Positions 10,349 to 18,457 of a DNA stretch of 64,000 nucleotides are shown piece after piece. The stretch comes from an uncultured Planctomycetia bacterium (GTDB lineage Bacteria > Planctomycetota > Phycisphaerae > Phycisphaerales > SM1A02): the NCBI GenBank assembly GCA_937871505.1, contig CALMPF010000043.1, forward strand, positions 1-64,000, read 5' to 3'. Positions within the stretch are counted from its first letter, which is position 1. Every line of letters starts with the position of its first letter. Made by a program: the position numbers and the translations under genes. The notes below the pieces were generated by a model. It did no database searches. It was not told where the DNA came from and worked only from the letters and a program-made list of their open reading frames with translations.

Positions 10349-11050
10349 TCACGTCAGCGGACGACGCTTCGGCTCGCCTGCCGAGCGCGGGTACGCACGC
10401 GGCGTCGGGCGCCGCTTCTCGATCACGACGATCGTGCCCGTCGGCGTCCGGATCGGCTCGAGCGCCGCCGAATGGAGCCGATGCAGCGCGGGCTTGGCCT
10501 CGACGATCTCCGTCGCCGCACGCTCGCCCTTGATCGCAAGCACATGCCCGCCTGTCCGGACGAGTGGGACCGTCAGCTCGAGCAGGACCGTCAGCGGGCC
10601 GACGGCCCGGGCCACTGCGACGTCGAAGGACTCGCGATGGGCTGGATCACGCCCGACTTTCTCGGAGCGCTCGGCGAGCACGCGCACGTTTGTCAGTCCA
10701 AGCGCCGCCGCGGTCGACTCGAGAAACCGGGCCCGCTTGCCGGTCGCCTCGATGAGGGTGAAGCGGGTCTGGGGGAGCGAGATCGCGAGCGGGATGCCCG
10801 GAGTCCCGCCCCCGCTGCCGACGTCGGCCACCGTGGCCGCCTCCAGCGTCGCGAGGGGCGCCATCAGCGTCAGGCTGTCGAGGATGTGCCGCGTCCACGC
10901 CTGCTCGCGATCGAGGATCGCCGTGAGGTTGAACCTCGCGTTCGCCTCGTAGAGCAGGTCGAGATAGCGGCCGAGGCGTTCGATGTCGCCCGCGTCGAAG
11001 GCGAGCCCCTGCGCCTCCGCGGCGGCGAGGAACGATGGCGGCGCCGTCAT
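10349..11050 (-). CDS. rsmG: 16S rRNA m7G527 methyltransferase RsmG (GidB)
   Basis: 233-aa SAM-dependent methyltransferase that makes N7-methylguanosine 527 in 16S rRNA. The family core is clear: YLDLLYEANARFNLTAI near the N-terminus, HILDSL, and the SAM-binding glycine motif VADVGSGGGTPGIPLAI, followed by FDVAVARAVGPL. The C-terminus is a short basic tail (KRRPTPRAYPR). The start ATG overlaps the rodA stop in ATGA, so it is the third gene of the mrdA-rodA-rsmG operon. Confidence 0.95.
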   Translation of the reverse strand: MTAPPSFLAAAEAQGLAFDAGDIERLGRYLDLLYEANARFNLTAILDREQAWTRHILDSLTLMAPLATLEAATVADVGSGGGTPGIPLAISLPQTRFTLIEATGKRARFLESTAAALGLTNVRVLAERSEKVGRDPAHRESFDVAVARAVGPLTVLLELTVPLVRTGGHVLAIKGERAATEIVEAKPALHRLHSAALEPIRTPTGTIVVIEKRRPTPRAYPRSAGEPKRRPLT

Positions 11051-12384
11051 CGCTGCTCCTCCGCCCCGTCCATCACGTGACCGCGCCGCAGCACGAAGGG
11101 GCCGCGCCGCAGGGCGAGGCCGTAGAGCAGTCCGATCATCGCCCATGCCGCGACGAGGCTCGAGCCTCCGTAGCTCACGAAGGGCAGCGTCATTCCCGTG
11201 ATCGGGAGGAGCCCGACGGTCATCCCCGTGTTGATGAACGCCTGCGCCAGGAGCATGGTGGTGAACCCGACGGCGACGAGCCTGATGAAGGGCTCCTTCG
11301 CGAGGACTGCGATCCATCCTCCGCCGATCGCCACGAGCAGGAAGAGCCCCCAGACCGCGGCCCCTCCGTACGCGCCCCAGCGGGTGCAGACGACCGCGAA
11401 GATCATGTCGTTGTGCTCCTCGGGAAGCGCGTTGAAGCGGACCAGCGCCGCGGCGTGCTCCTTGCCGACGCCCGCGAGGCCCCCGGCGCCGATCAGCGTC
11501 ATCGCCCGAGCCCCCTGGAAGCCGATGTCCTGCTCGTAGCGGGTGTCGCCCCGGATCTGCGCGATGAGCGCATCGACGCGGGCGCGCTGGTGCGGCTCGA
11601 GCACCGGGTAGCTCGCCGGCGCCGCCACCAGTCCCATCGCCACGATCGCCGCGATGTGCCGCTTGCGCGCCCCGGCGGCGAGGAGCATGGCCAGAAGCAC
11701 CGGAATGAACAGGATCGCGGTGCCGAGATCGGGCTCCACCAGGATGAGCCCCATCGGCGCGAGCGTCAGCAGGAAAGGCGGGAGCAGCCCCGTCAGCCTG
11801 CGGTGGTGCGAACGGAGGCGCAGCCACGTCGCGAGCACGAGCACGACCGCGATCTTGGCGATCTCCGAGGGCTGGAAGTCGGTGATCCCGAGACTGATCC
11901 AGCGGCGGGCGCCGTTCCGCGGGCGGACGATCGCCTCCGGAAGGAAGGGAACGAGCACCAGGACGAGCAGCCCGCCCGCAGCGAGATAGAGCGGCCATGC
12001 GGCGCGGCGCACCGCTCCCGGCGAAGGCGTCGCGCAGAGCAGGGCGCCGACGAAGGCCACCGCCGCATAGAGCGCCTGCCGCCGGGCGAGGTCGGGTTCG
12101 GTCGTGCCGATCGCGGCGACTCCGAGGGCCGTCAGCGCCAGCGCAGCGGCCGCGATGAGCAGCCCGGGGTTGATCCAGCTCGGGGCGTCGAGCCGCTGCG
12201 GCGTCGAGGCGATCCGATGGACCGTCCCCGGCGTCCACCGGTCGTGCGGGGGCCCTCCGTCCGCGTCCGAGGCGCCACCGGGGAACCGCGCCGATCCGGT
12301 CGGAGCCCGCACGGGTCCCTCGACGCGCTTCAAGCGGGCGGTCTGTCGCGGAGCGTCTGGACGAAGGCCCTCGCCGGCGATCAC
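11047..12384 (-). CDS. rodA: Rod-shape peptidoglycan polymerase RodA
   Basis: 445-aa integral membrane SEDS glycosyltransferase that polymerises lipid II during cell elongation. About ten hydrophobic helices are visible. Family motifs include NGARRWISLG, FQPSEIAKIA, EPDLGTA, EEHNDMIFA and the C-terminal GMTLPFVSYGGSS. The N-terminal ~65 residues are polar and variable, so a later start is possible. It overlaps mrdA upstream and rsmG downstream by 4 bases each. RodA normally works with PBP2, the upstream gene, which supports the call. No mreB, mreC or mreD is in this window. Confidence 0.94.
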   Translation of the reverse strand: MIAGEGLRPDAPRQTARLKRVEGPVRAPTGSARFPGGASDADGGPPHDRWTPGTVHRIASTPQRLDAPSWINPGLLIAAAALALTALGVAAIGTTEPDLARRQALYAAVAFVGALLCATPSPGAVRRAAWPLYLAAGGLLVLVLVPFLPEAIVRPRNGARRWISLGITDFQPSEIAKIAVVLVLATWLRLRSHHRRLTGLLPPFLLTLAPMGLILVEPDLGTAILFIPVLLAMLLAAGARKRHIAAIVAMGLVAAPASYPVLEPHQRARVDALIAQIRGDTRYEQDIGFQGARAMTLIGAGGLAGVGKEHAAALVRFNALPEEHNDMIFAVVCTRWGAYGGAAVWGLFLLVAIGGGWIAVLAKEPFIRLVAVGFTTMLLAQAFINTGMTVGLLPITGMTLPFVSYGGSSLVAAWAMIGLLYGLALRRGPFVLRRGHVMDGAEEQR

Positions 12385-14681
12385 GCCGGCCCCCGCGCGG
12401 GCGGGCCCGCCGCTTCCGCCGCCGGGAGGTAGCCGAGGCGACGCAGCGCATGGACGATCTGATTGAAGATCGGACCGGCGGTCCTGCCGCCGGAGCGCCC
12501 ATGCTCGACGATCACGGCGATGGCATAGAGCGGCGCGCCGTCATGACCGCCGCCGGAGGCCCCCGCACCCTCCCGCGTTCCGACCAGTCCGACGAACCAC
12601 GCGTGATCGGGGTCGGATCCCGTCTGCACCGTGCCCGTCTTGCCCCATACGACGAGCCCGGGCTGATCGATGATCGGCTCGCGCGATCCGTCCTCGTAGC
12701 GGATCGAGGTGGCGGTGCCATGCTCGGCGGAGACGACGTCGCGCAGCCCGCGGAGCGCGGGGCGCAGCGCCGCGGGCGCGATGGCGAGATCCGCCTTCGC
12801 TTCCCGGGCAGCGCGGCGCTCCCCGTGGCCGCGCACGATCGTCGCGTCGCGGCGAAGCCCCCCGCGGGCGATGGTGGCAAAGGCGTTCGCCGCCATCACC
12901 GGTGTCCATGCGACCGGTCCCTGTCCGATGCCGATCAGCGCCGCTTCGGTCGAGCCGAGCTTCGCCGGATCGGGAAGGAACCCGCCGTGCTCGCCCGTCG
13001 GCGCCCGCCCGTCGTCGCTGCTCGGGACGAGGAGCCCGGTGTCGAGCGGAGCGCCGATTCCGAGCTTCCGCAGCCAAGGAACGAGCCGCGCCGGTCCGAG
13101 CCGCGCCGCGGCGGTGTAGAAGTAGATGTTGCAGGAGCGGGCGATCGCCTCCGTGATGTCGAGCGGGCCGCCGACCCGGGACTCGTGGGTCGCGAACCCG
13201 GTGCGCTCGCGGTAGATCCAGCAGCGGAGCATCTGCGGGTTCTCCGGGAGATAATGCCCGCGACAGGCGATCCGCGCGTCGGCGGCGAGCGCCTTCGCCT
13301 CGACGGCGCCGAGAAAGATCAGCGGCTTGAAGATCGATCCCGGCGGGTAGGGAGCTTCGAAGGGCCGGTTGACGAATGGGAGCTGCTCGATGCGCGAGCG
13401 CTCGTCGAGGCGCAGGCCCTCCGCGATCGTCGGGCGCGAGACGGCGGCGAGGATCTCCCCGGTGGCGACCTCGATCACGACGGCGGCCCCGAGCAGGTCG
13501 CGCGCCCGCGGCGGAGCCGCCGACTCCTCGCCATCCGTCGGCGACTGCCACGCGTGGGTGCGCATCAGTCCGAAGCGCGGATCGAGGATGCCCTGCACCA
13601 TCGCCTGGAGCTCGATGTCGATGGTGAGCTGAACGTCGCGTCCCGGCTCCGGCTCGACGCGCACCGTCTCGCCGCTGTCCAGGCGCGTGCGCACCATCCC
13701 CCGCGACCCGCGCAGGAGCCCTTCCTGCGCCGCCTCGACGCCGCGGGCGCCGACGTGGTCGAGTCCCGGGCGGTAGCCGCCGAGGTCGAGCAGCTCGCCA
13801 GACGCCTCGTCGACGAAGGGTCGGCGACGGAGGTCCGAGGGCCAGACCGAGTCGCGCAGGTCGCCGACGATGTGATCGGCGACGCCGTCGAGCCTGAGAC
13901 GGATCGGCCGCGTCGTCCGCAGCGCCCGCGGAAGCGTCGAGCGATCGAGATCGACATCGAGCGTCATCAGGGGCGTCACCCGGCGCGTCGAGTCGCGGAC
14001 GTCGAGGATCCCCGGCTCGAGATCCGCGAGCCTGCTCAGCTCGAAGGCGACGACGTCCGGCACCGCGGCGGCGACGACGTGGGAGAGCATCTGCTCGCGG
14101 ATCGGCCTCGGAACGAAGCGCTCGTCGCCGTCGACGTGCCTGCTCCTCTCCAGCTCGCGCTGGCGGTCCCAGACCGTCGCCGCCCGCAGCGCCACGCGGC
14201 GACGGATCCCGTCGAGCCGCGCCTCGAACTCGCTGCGGTCGATGTCGCAGAGGGCGCAGACGTTCCTCACGACCCACTCGCCGCGGGCCTCGGCGATCGG
14301 AAGGTGCCGCTCGATCGCCTCGCCGCGGGCGGCAGCCGAGAGCTCGCTCCAGCGCGAGGCGCCGAGCTCCTCGCGGGCGGCGCGCCGGGCCTGGCGCACG
14401 GCCCACGCGCCGCCGATGAAGTCGTACTCCAGCGCGACGTCCCACGCCGGGCGATCCTCAGCGAGCACGCGCCCGTGCCGATCGACGATCCGCCCCCGAT
14501 GCGTCGGGAGGAAGCTCACGCGGTCGAGCCTTCGCTCGGCGACCGAGCGATGGTCGGCGTGCTCCACCACCGCCAGCCTGACGAGCTGCGCCCCCAGCGC
14601 GGCGAAGACGACCATCGCGGCCACCCCCAGGACGAGGAGGCGCCGTGCGAACCGGGTCTCGAGGAACGATCGCGACTGCAT
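12381..14681 (-). CDS. mrdA: Penicillin-binding protein 2 (peptidoglycan transpeptidase)
   Basis: 766-aa class B PBP that cross-links peptidoglycan with RodA. It has a single N-terminal membrane anchor (about residues 15-35) and a dimerisation region starting with the RGRIVDRHG motif. The transpeptidase domain has SIFK with the active serine near residue 449, the SCN motif and KTGT. It is longer than most PBP2 proteins because of expanded regions between the anchor and the transpeptidase domain. It is the first gene of the operon, transcribed away from ychF. Confidence 0.93.
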   Translation of the reverse strand: MQSRSFLETRFARRLLVLGVAAMVVFAALGAQLVRLAVVEHADHRSVAERRLDRVSFLPTHRGRIVDRHGRVLAEDRPAWDVALEYDFIGGAWAVRQARRAAREELGASRWSELSAAARGEAIERHLPIAEARGEWVVRNVCALCDIDRSEFEARLDGIRRRVALRAATVWDRQRELERSRHVDGDERFVPRPIREQMLSHVVAAAVPDVVAFELSRLADLEPGILDVRDSTRRVTPLMTLDVDLDRSTLPRALRTTRPIRLRLDGVADHIVGDLRDSVWPSDLRRRPFVDEASGELLDLGGYRPGLDHVGARGVEAAQEGLLRGSRGMVRTRLDSGETVRVEPEPGRDVQLTIDIELQAMVQGILDPRFGLMRTHAWQSPTDGEESAAPPRARDLLGAAVVIEVATGEILAAVSRPTIAEGLRLDERSRIEQLPFVNRPFEAPYPPGSIFKPLIFLGAVEAKALAADARIACRGHYLPENPQMLRCWIYRERTGFATHESRVGGPLDITEAIARSCNIYFYTAAARLGPARLVPWLRKLGIGAPLDTGLLVPSSDDGRAPTGEHGGFLPDPAKLGSTEAALIGIGQGPVAWTPVMAANAFATIARGGLRRDATIVRGHGERRAAREAKADLAIAPAALRPALRGLRDVVSAEHGTATSIRYEDGSREPIIDQPGLVVWGKTGTVQTGSDPDHAWFVGLVGTREGAGASGGGHDGAPLYAIAVIVEHGRSGGRTAGPIFNQIVHALRRLGYLPAAEAAGPPARGPA

Positions 14682-15049
14682 CGATGGGGGTTCGGACGCG
14701 CGCCGAGCGGACTTCAGATCGGCACGAACGTCGTTCGGGGGTGAGCGAGCGTAGTCGGGAGCGCGCTTTCTCCTCAGGCTGCGGCGTCGCTTCGCGGCCC
14801 CCGCGCAGTGACGCGGCTTCAGGAGCGGCCGAGTCCGGGCGCGCCGAGCAGCCTGCGGCGGGACCGCCCGCCACCGGGAACCGCGAGACTCCCTGCAACC
14901 CCTTTCGGGACCAATCTTCGAATCGGCATCGGCGATGCCCTACCATCGGCCCCGTCGGAGGGCGGGACTTCGGCGGTCCCGCGTCCGGGACCGCGCGGGA
15001 ACGCCCCGCGTCCGGCGCCGTCGCTCGCAAGTTCTTCTCCCGCAAACGC
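14682..15049. other. Divergent intergenic region mrdA/ychF
   Basis: About 370 bases with no convincing gene. It should hold the promoters of the mrdA operon and of ychF, but I could not choose a clear -10/-35 pair. It contains one copy of a dispersed 17-bp motif (14847-14863). Confidence 0.5.
14847..14863 (+). repeat. Dispersed motif AGCAGCCTGCGGCGGGA, copy 1
   Basis: One of five related 16-17 bp copies in the window, the others being near 29457, 38653, 49670 and 60924. It lies between mrdA and ychF, outside any gene. Confidence 0.6.
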
Positions 15050-16135
15050 ATGGAAGTCGGACTCGTCGGTCTCCCCCAGGTCGGAAAGACCGCGCTGCTC
15101 GCGGCCCTCGCCGGACAGGCCGCGGCGGCCGCGGGCGGCGGGTCGATGAAGCCCAACGTCGCGATCGCGCCGATTCCCGATCCGCGCCTCGGGACGATCA
15201 CGCAGTTCATCCCGACGCGGAAGGTCGTCCCCGCGACGATCCAGCTCGTGGACATCCCGGGCCTCCAGCCTGGCGCGGGCGAGGCCAAGAGCACCGCGAA
15301 CCAGTTCCTCTCCCATGTCCGTCAGGTCCATGCGCTCGCCCACGTCGTGCGCTGCTTCGAAGATGCCTCGGTGGCGCACGTCAAGGGCTCGCTCGACCCG
15401 CGCCGCGACATCGACCTGATCGATCTCGAGCTCTCGTTCGCCGACCTCGCCGTGGTCGAGAACGCCATCGACAAGGCGGGCCGCGCCGCCCGCGGCGGCG
15501 ATCGCGACGCCAAGGCGCGCCTCGCGGTGCTCGAACGGGCGATGCCCGTCCTCTCCGAGTTCAGGCCGCTCCGCACGGGCGGACCGTGGAGCGAGGAGGA
15601 GCGGCGGATTCTCGACGGCTACGGGATGATCACGGTCAAGCCGGTCCTCTACGTCGCCAACGTCGGCGAGGAGGATCTCGCGGGAAGCTCCGCCCATGCC
15701 CGCGCGGTGGTCGAGCTCGCCGCCGAGCGCGGCGGCCGGGCGGTCTGCCTCTGCGCCAAGCTCGAAGCGGAGCTGGCGGAGTTCGACGACGCAGGGCGGA
15801 CCGAGATGCTGAACTCCCTCGGCCTCGCCGAGCCCGCCATCGGGCCCCTCGCCCGGGGGCTCAACGACCTCCTCGGCCTGAGCGTCTTCTACACGGCGGG
15901 CGAGAAGGAGGTGCGCGCGTGGGTGATCCCGCAGGGGGCCACCGCGCCGGAGGCGGCGGGCGCGATCCACTCCGACATCCAGCGCGGCTTCATCCGCGCA
16001 GAGACCTTCAGCGTCAAAGACCTCGTCCGCTACCGCAGCGAGAAGGCGGTGAAGGAGGCGGGGCGGCTTCGCAGCGAGGGCAAGCAGTATGTGATGCGCG
16101 ACGGCGACGTCGTGCACTTCCTCTTCAACGTGTAG
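15050..16135 (+). CDS. ychF: YchF/OLA1-family ribosome-associated ATPase
   Basis: 361-aa P-loop NTPase of the Obg superfamily, typical length about 363. Visible motifs are G1 GLPQVGKTALL and G3 DIPGLQPGA. In place of the canonical NKxD is ANVGEED (NxxE), the signature that shifts YchF proteins from GTP to ATP. A coiled region and the C-terminal TGS domain follow (FYTAGEKEVRAWVI, GFIRAETF, GKQYVMRDGDVVHFLFNV). ATG 15050 is the homologous start; the open frame runs further upstream without similarity. Confidence 0.95.
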   Translation: MEVGLVGLPQVGKTALLAALAGQAAAAAGGGSMKPNVAIAPIPDPRLGTITQFIPTRKVVPATIQLVDIPGLQPGAGEAKSTANQFLSHVRQVHALAHVVRCFEDASVAHVKGSLDPRRDIDLIDLELSFADLAVVENAIDKAGRAARGGDRDAKARLAVLERAMPVLSEFRPLRTGGPWSEEERRILDGYGMITVKPVLYVANVGEEDLAGSSAHARAVVELAAERGGRAVCLCAKLEAELAEFDDAGRTEMLNSLGLAEPAIGPLARGLNDLLGLSVFYTAGEKEVRAWVIPQGATAPEAAGAIHSDIQRGFIRAETFSVKDLVRYRSEKAVKEAGRLRSEGKQYVMRDGDVVHFLFNV

Positions 16136-16239
16136 TTTCAGTTCACCCGAAGGGGTCGAGGCGTGACTCGGCCTGCATCGGACTTCCGGACAATGCGATG
16201 GCGGACGGGGGCCTCGCGGAAAGGACACTGGGTTCGCCC

Positions 16240-17058
16240 ATGAACGCGCAGAGCACCGTTCGCAGATCCATCCCGGCACTCGTGACGCTGGCGGCGGCGA
16301 TGTCCGTCGCAGCAGGCGCCGCGCAAGCGACGCACGTCGTCCAGACGAACACGCTCGGTCCGCAGAACTTCATCTTCGGAGGGCAGTTCGTCGAGGACTC
16401 GCAGACCTGGCTCAACGCCAACGTCTCCTTCCTCGGCTTCCAGAAGTATGACGGCTCCCTCGGTCCGCTCCAGCAGGTCCGGGTCGGGCTCGCGAGCGAC
16501 TCCGAGGCCGGCTACAGCGCGGTCCTCCTCAGCGGAGAGGGCGGAGAGGTCATCGCCACGACGCGGCAGGACATCTGCTTCGCGGCCATCGGAGCGCTCA
16601 CGACCTACTGCTGCGAGCTGGTCTTCGCAGGCAGCGCCGAGCTGACTCCCGAGTGGCCGCTGCTCGACCTGAGCTTCCCGTCGCAGGCGTGCGGCGTCCC
16701 GACGGTGACGCTGCCGCAGTCGGCCCACGTCTTCTACGAAGGCGTCGGTCAGGTCGATGTCTACATCGTCATCACCTTCACCCATGAGGCGTCGATCCCG
16801 GACGGGGCGATGTTCTGCAACTTCTCCGCGTCGCCGACGACCACGATCACGCTGACGTACGTGGTCGGAGAGCAGAACGAACCGGCCTGTCCGGCCGACC
16901 TCTCGCCCGCCGAGGGCGACGGCGTGGTCGACGGCGCCGACCTCGGCGTGCTGCTGGGCGCCTTCGGCGAGCTCGGCGGACCGGCCGACCTCACCGGCGA
17001 CGGGATCGTCGACGGCGCCGACCTCGGTGTGCTGCTCGGCGCATGGGGGCCCTGCTGA
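16240..17058 (+). CDS. Secreted protein with C-terminal dockerin-like repeats
   Basis: 272-aa exported protein. A signal peptide (residues 1-30, ending GAAQA) is followed by a beta-rich domain with several cysteines (CFAAI, TYCCEL, QACGV, MFCNF). It resembles the 'choice-of-anchor' domains of planctomycete surface proteins. The C-terminal ~60 residues hold two EF-hand-like loops, [19 protein letters not shown] and GDGIVDGADLGVLLGAWG, between Cys residues and end GPC. These are predicted calcium-binding dockerin-type modules. ATG 16240 was chosen for the signal peptide; an ATG at 16198 is possible. Confidence 0.75.
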   Translation: MNAQSTVRRSIPALVTLAAAMSVAAGAAQATHVVQTNTLGPQNFIFGGQFVEDSQTWLNANVSFLGFQKYDGSLGPLQQVRVGLASDSEAGYSAVLLSGEGGEVIATTRQDICFAAIGALTTYCCELVFAGSAELTPEWPLLDLSFPSQACGVPTVTLPQSAHVFYEGVGQVDVYIVITFTHEASIPDGAMFCNFSASPTTTITLTYVVGEQNEPACPADLSPAEGDGVVDGADLGVLLGAFGELGGPADLTGDGIVDGADLGVLLGAWGPC

Positions 17059-17183
17059 GGGCCGATCGGCGCGAGCCGAGAGAGCGCAGGAGGCGCGTTG
17101 GAGGGCGCTCTCCGGCGCCCCCGCGCCGCCTGCGCACAGCGCTCGCGCCGCTCGGTCGGCGCTGAGGGAGGATCGCGACGTCC

Positions 17184-18440
17184 GTGCAGGATGCACACGC
17201 CCTTCGCCGCCTTCAGGCCACCGCGCTCCTGAGCTTCTCGGCGGGACTCCCGCTCGCGCTGACGGGAGACGTGCTCCAGGCGTGGATGGTCTCGCTCGGA
17301 CGCGACGTCAAGACGACCGGCGCGGTCATCCTCGTCGGCCTCCCGATGGCGCTTCAGGCCCTCTGGGCCCCCTTCGTCGACCGCTTCGCCCCGCCGATCG
17401 CCGCTCTGGGAAGGCGGCGATCGTGGATGCTCGCCTCCCAGTCCGGGCTCGCGCTCGGCGTCGCCGCGATGGCGCTCTGCGGCCCCGACGACGCGACGGC
17501 CTCGATCGCGCCGCTGCTCGCGATCGCCACCGCGGTCGCGTTCGCCGCGGCGTTCCAGGAGATCGCCTTCAACGCCTGGCGGAGCGAGGTCTTCCCGGAT
17601 CGTTCGCGGGCCCTCGGGGCCTCGATCTACGTCGCGGGATATCGGGTGGCGATGATCGCATCGAGCGCCGGGGTGCTCGTGCTCGCCGCTCGCTGGTCAT
17701 GGCAGGGAGCGCTCTGCGCAGCCGCGGCGGCGGTCGCCATCGGCATCCTCGGGACGCTGCTGGCTCCCGAGCCGCCCGAGGCGCACGCACGGCCGCCGAG
17801 CGTCGCGGACGCAGTCCTGACGCCGCTCCGGGCGTTCCTCGGATCCGGCGGCGGGATGGCGATCCTCGTCTTCGTGCTCCTCTACAAGCTCCCCGACTAT
17901 CTCCTGGGGAACATGACGATCCCGCTGCTGCACTCGGCGGGCATGAGCCTCGAGCGGATCGGCGTCCTCCGGTCGGGCTTCGGGATCGCGATGACCATCG
18001 CAGGGGCGCTTCTGGGCGGAGCGATCCTGGTGCGGATCTCCCTCCGCAGGGCGCTGATCGCCTTCGGGGTGCTCCAGCTCGCCAGCAACGCCGGGTTCCT
18101 GCTCCCCGCCGCAGGTTTCACGGGCACCGGAACGCTCCTCGCCGTCATCGCGGTGGAGAGCGTCTGCACCGGATTGGTCGCCGCGGCCTTCGTGGCGTTC
18201 TTCATGGCCTCCTGCGACCGCAGGCACGCGGCGACGCAGTACGCGCTGCTCACCACGGTGATGCTCGTCGGCAGCCGTCTGGCAGGTCCGGTCGCGGGAG
18301 TCCTCGCGGCGCGGCTGGGCTGGACCGGCTTCGTGCTGCTCACGATCGCCGCAGGCGTGCCCGGGCTGCTCCTGCTCGCGCGCGTTCCGATCCGCGAGCG
18401 ATCGGGTGAGCGGCCCTCGGTCGAGGATGCTCTCGCGTAG
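17184..18440 (+). CDS. AmpG-like MFS transporter
   Basis: 418-aa polytopic membrane protein with about twelve hydrophobic segments. The N-terminal half fits AmpG/PAT-type permeases: SFSAGLPLALTGDVLQAW, LVGLPMALQALWAPFVDRF and RRRSWMLASQ. AmpG carries anhydro-muropeptides into the cytoplasm for peptidoglycan recycling. The family assignment is moderate and the substrate is inferred. It starts at GTG 17184, with GGGAGG about 10 bases upstream. An ATG at 17191 is out of frame. The next gene starts 17 bases after its stop, so co-transcription is likely. Confidence 0.75.
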   Translation: MQDAHALRRLQATALLSFSAGLPLALTGDVLQAWMVSLGRDVKTTGAVILVGLPMALQALWAPFVDRFAPPIAALGRRRSWMLASQSGLALGVAAMALCGPDDATASIAPLLAIATAVAFAAAFQEIAFNAWRSEVFPDRSRALGASIYVAGYRVAMIASSAGVLVLAARWSWQGALCAAAAAVAIGILGTLLAPEPPEAHARPPSVADAVLTPLRAFLGSGGGMAILVFVLLYKLPDYLLGNMTIPLLHSAGMSLERIGVLRSGFGIAMTIAGALLGGAILVRISLRRALIAFGVLQLASNAGFLLPAAGFTGTGTLLAVIAVESVCTGLVAAAFVAFFMASCDRRHAATQYALLTTVMLVGSRLAGPVAGVLAARLGWTGFVLLTIAAGVPGLLLLARVPIRERSGERPSVEDALA

Positions 18441-18457
18441 CACTACACTGGCTCCGC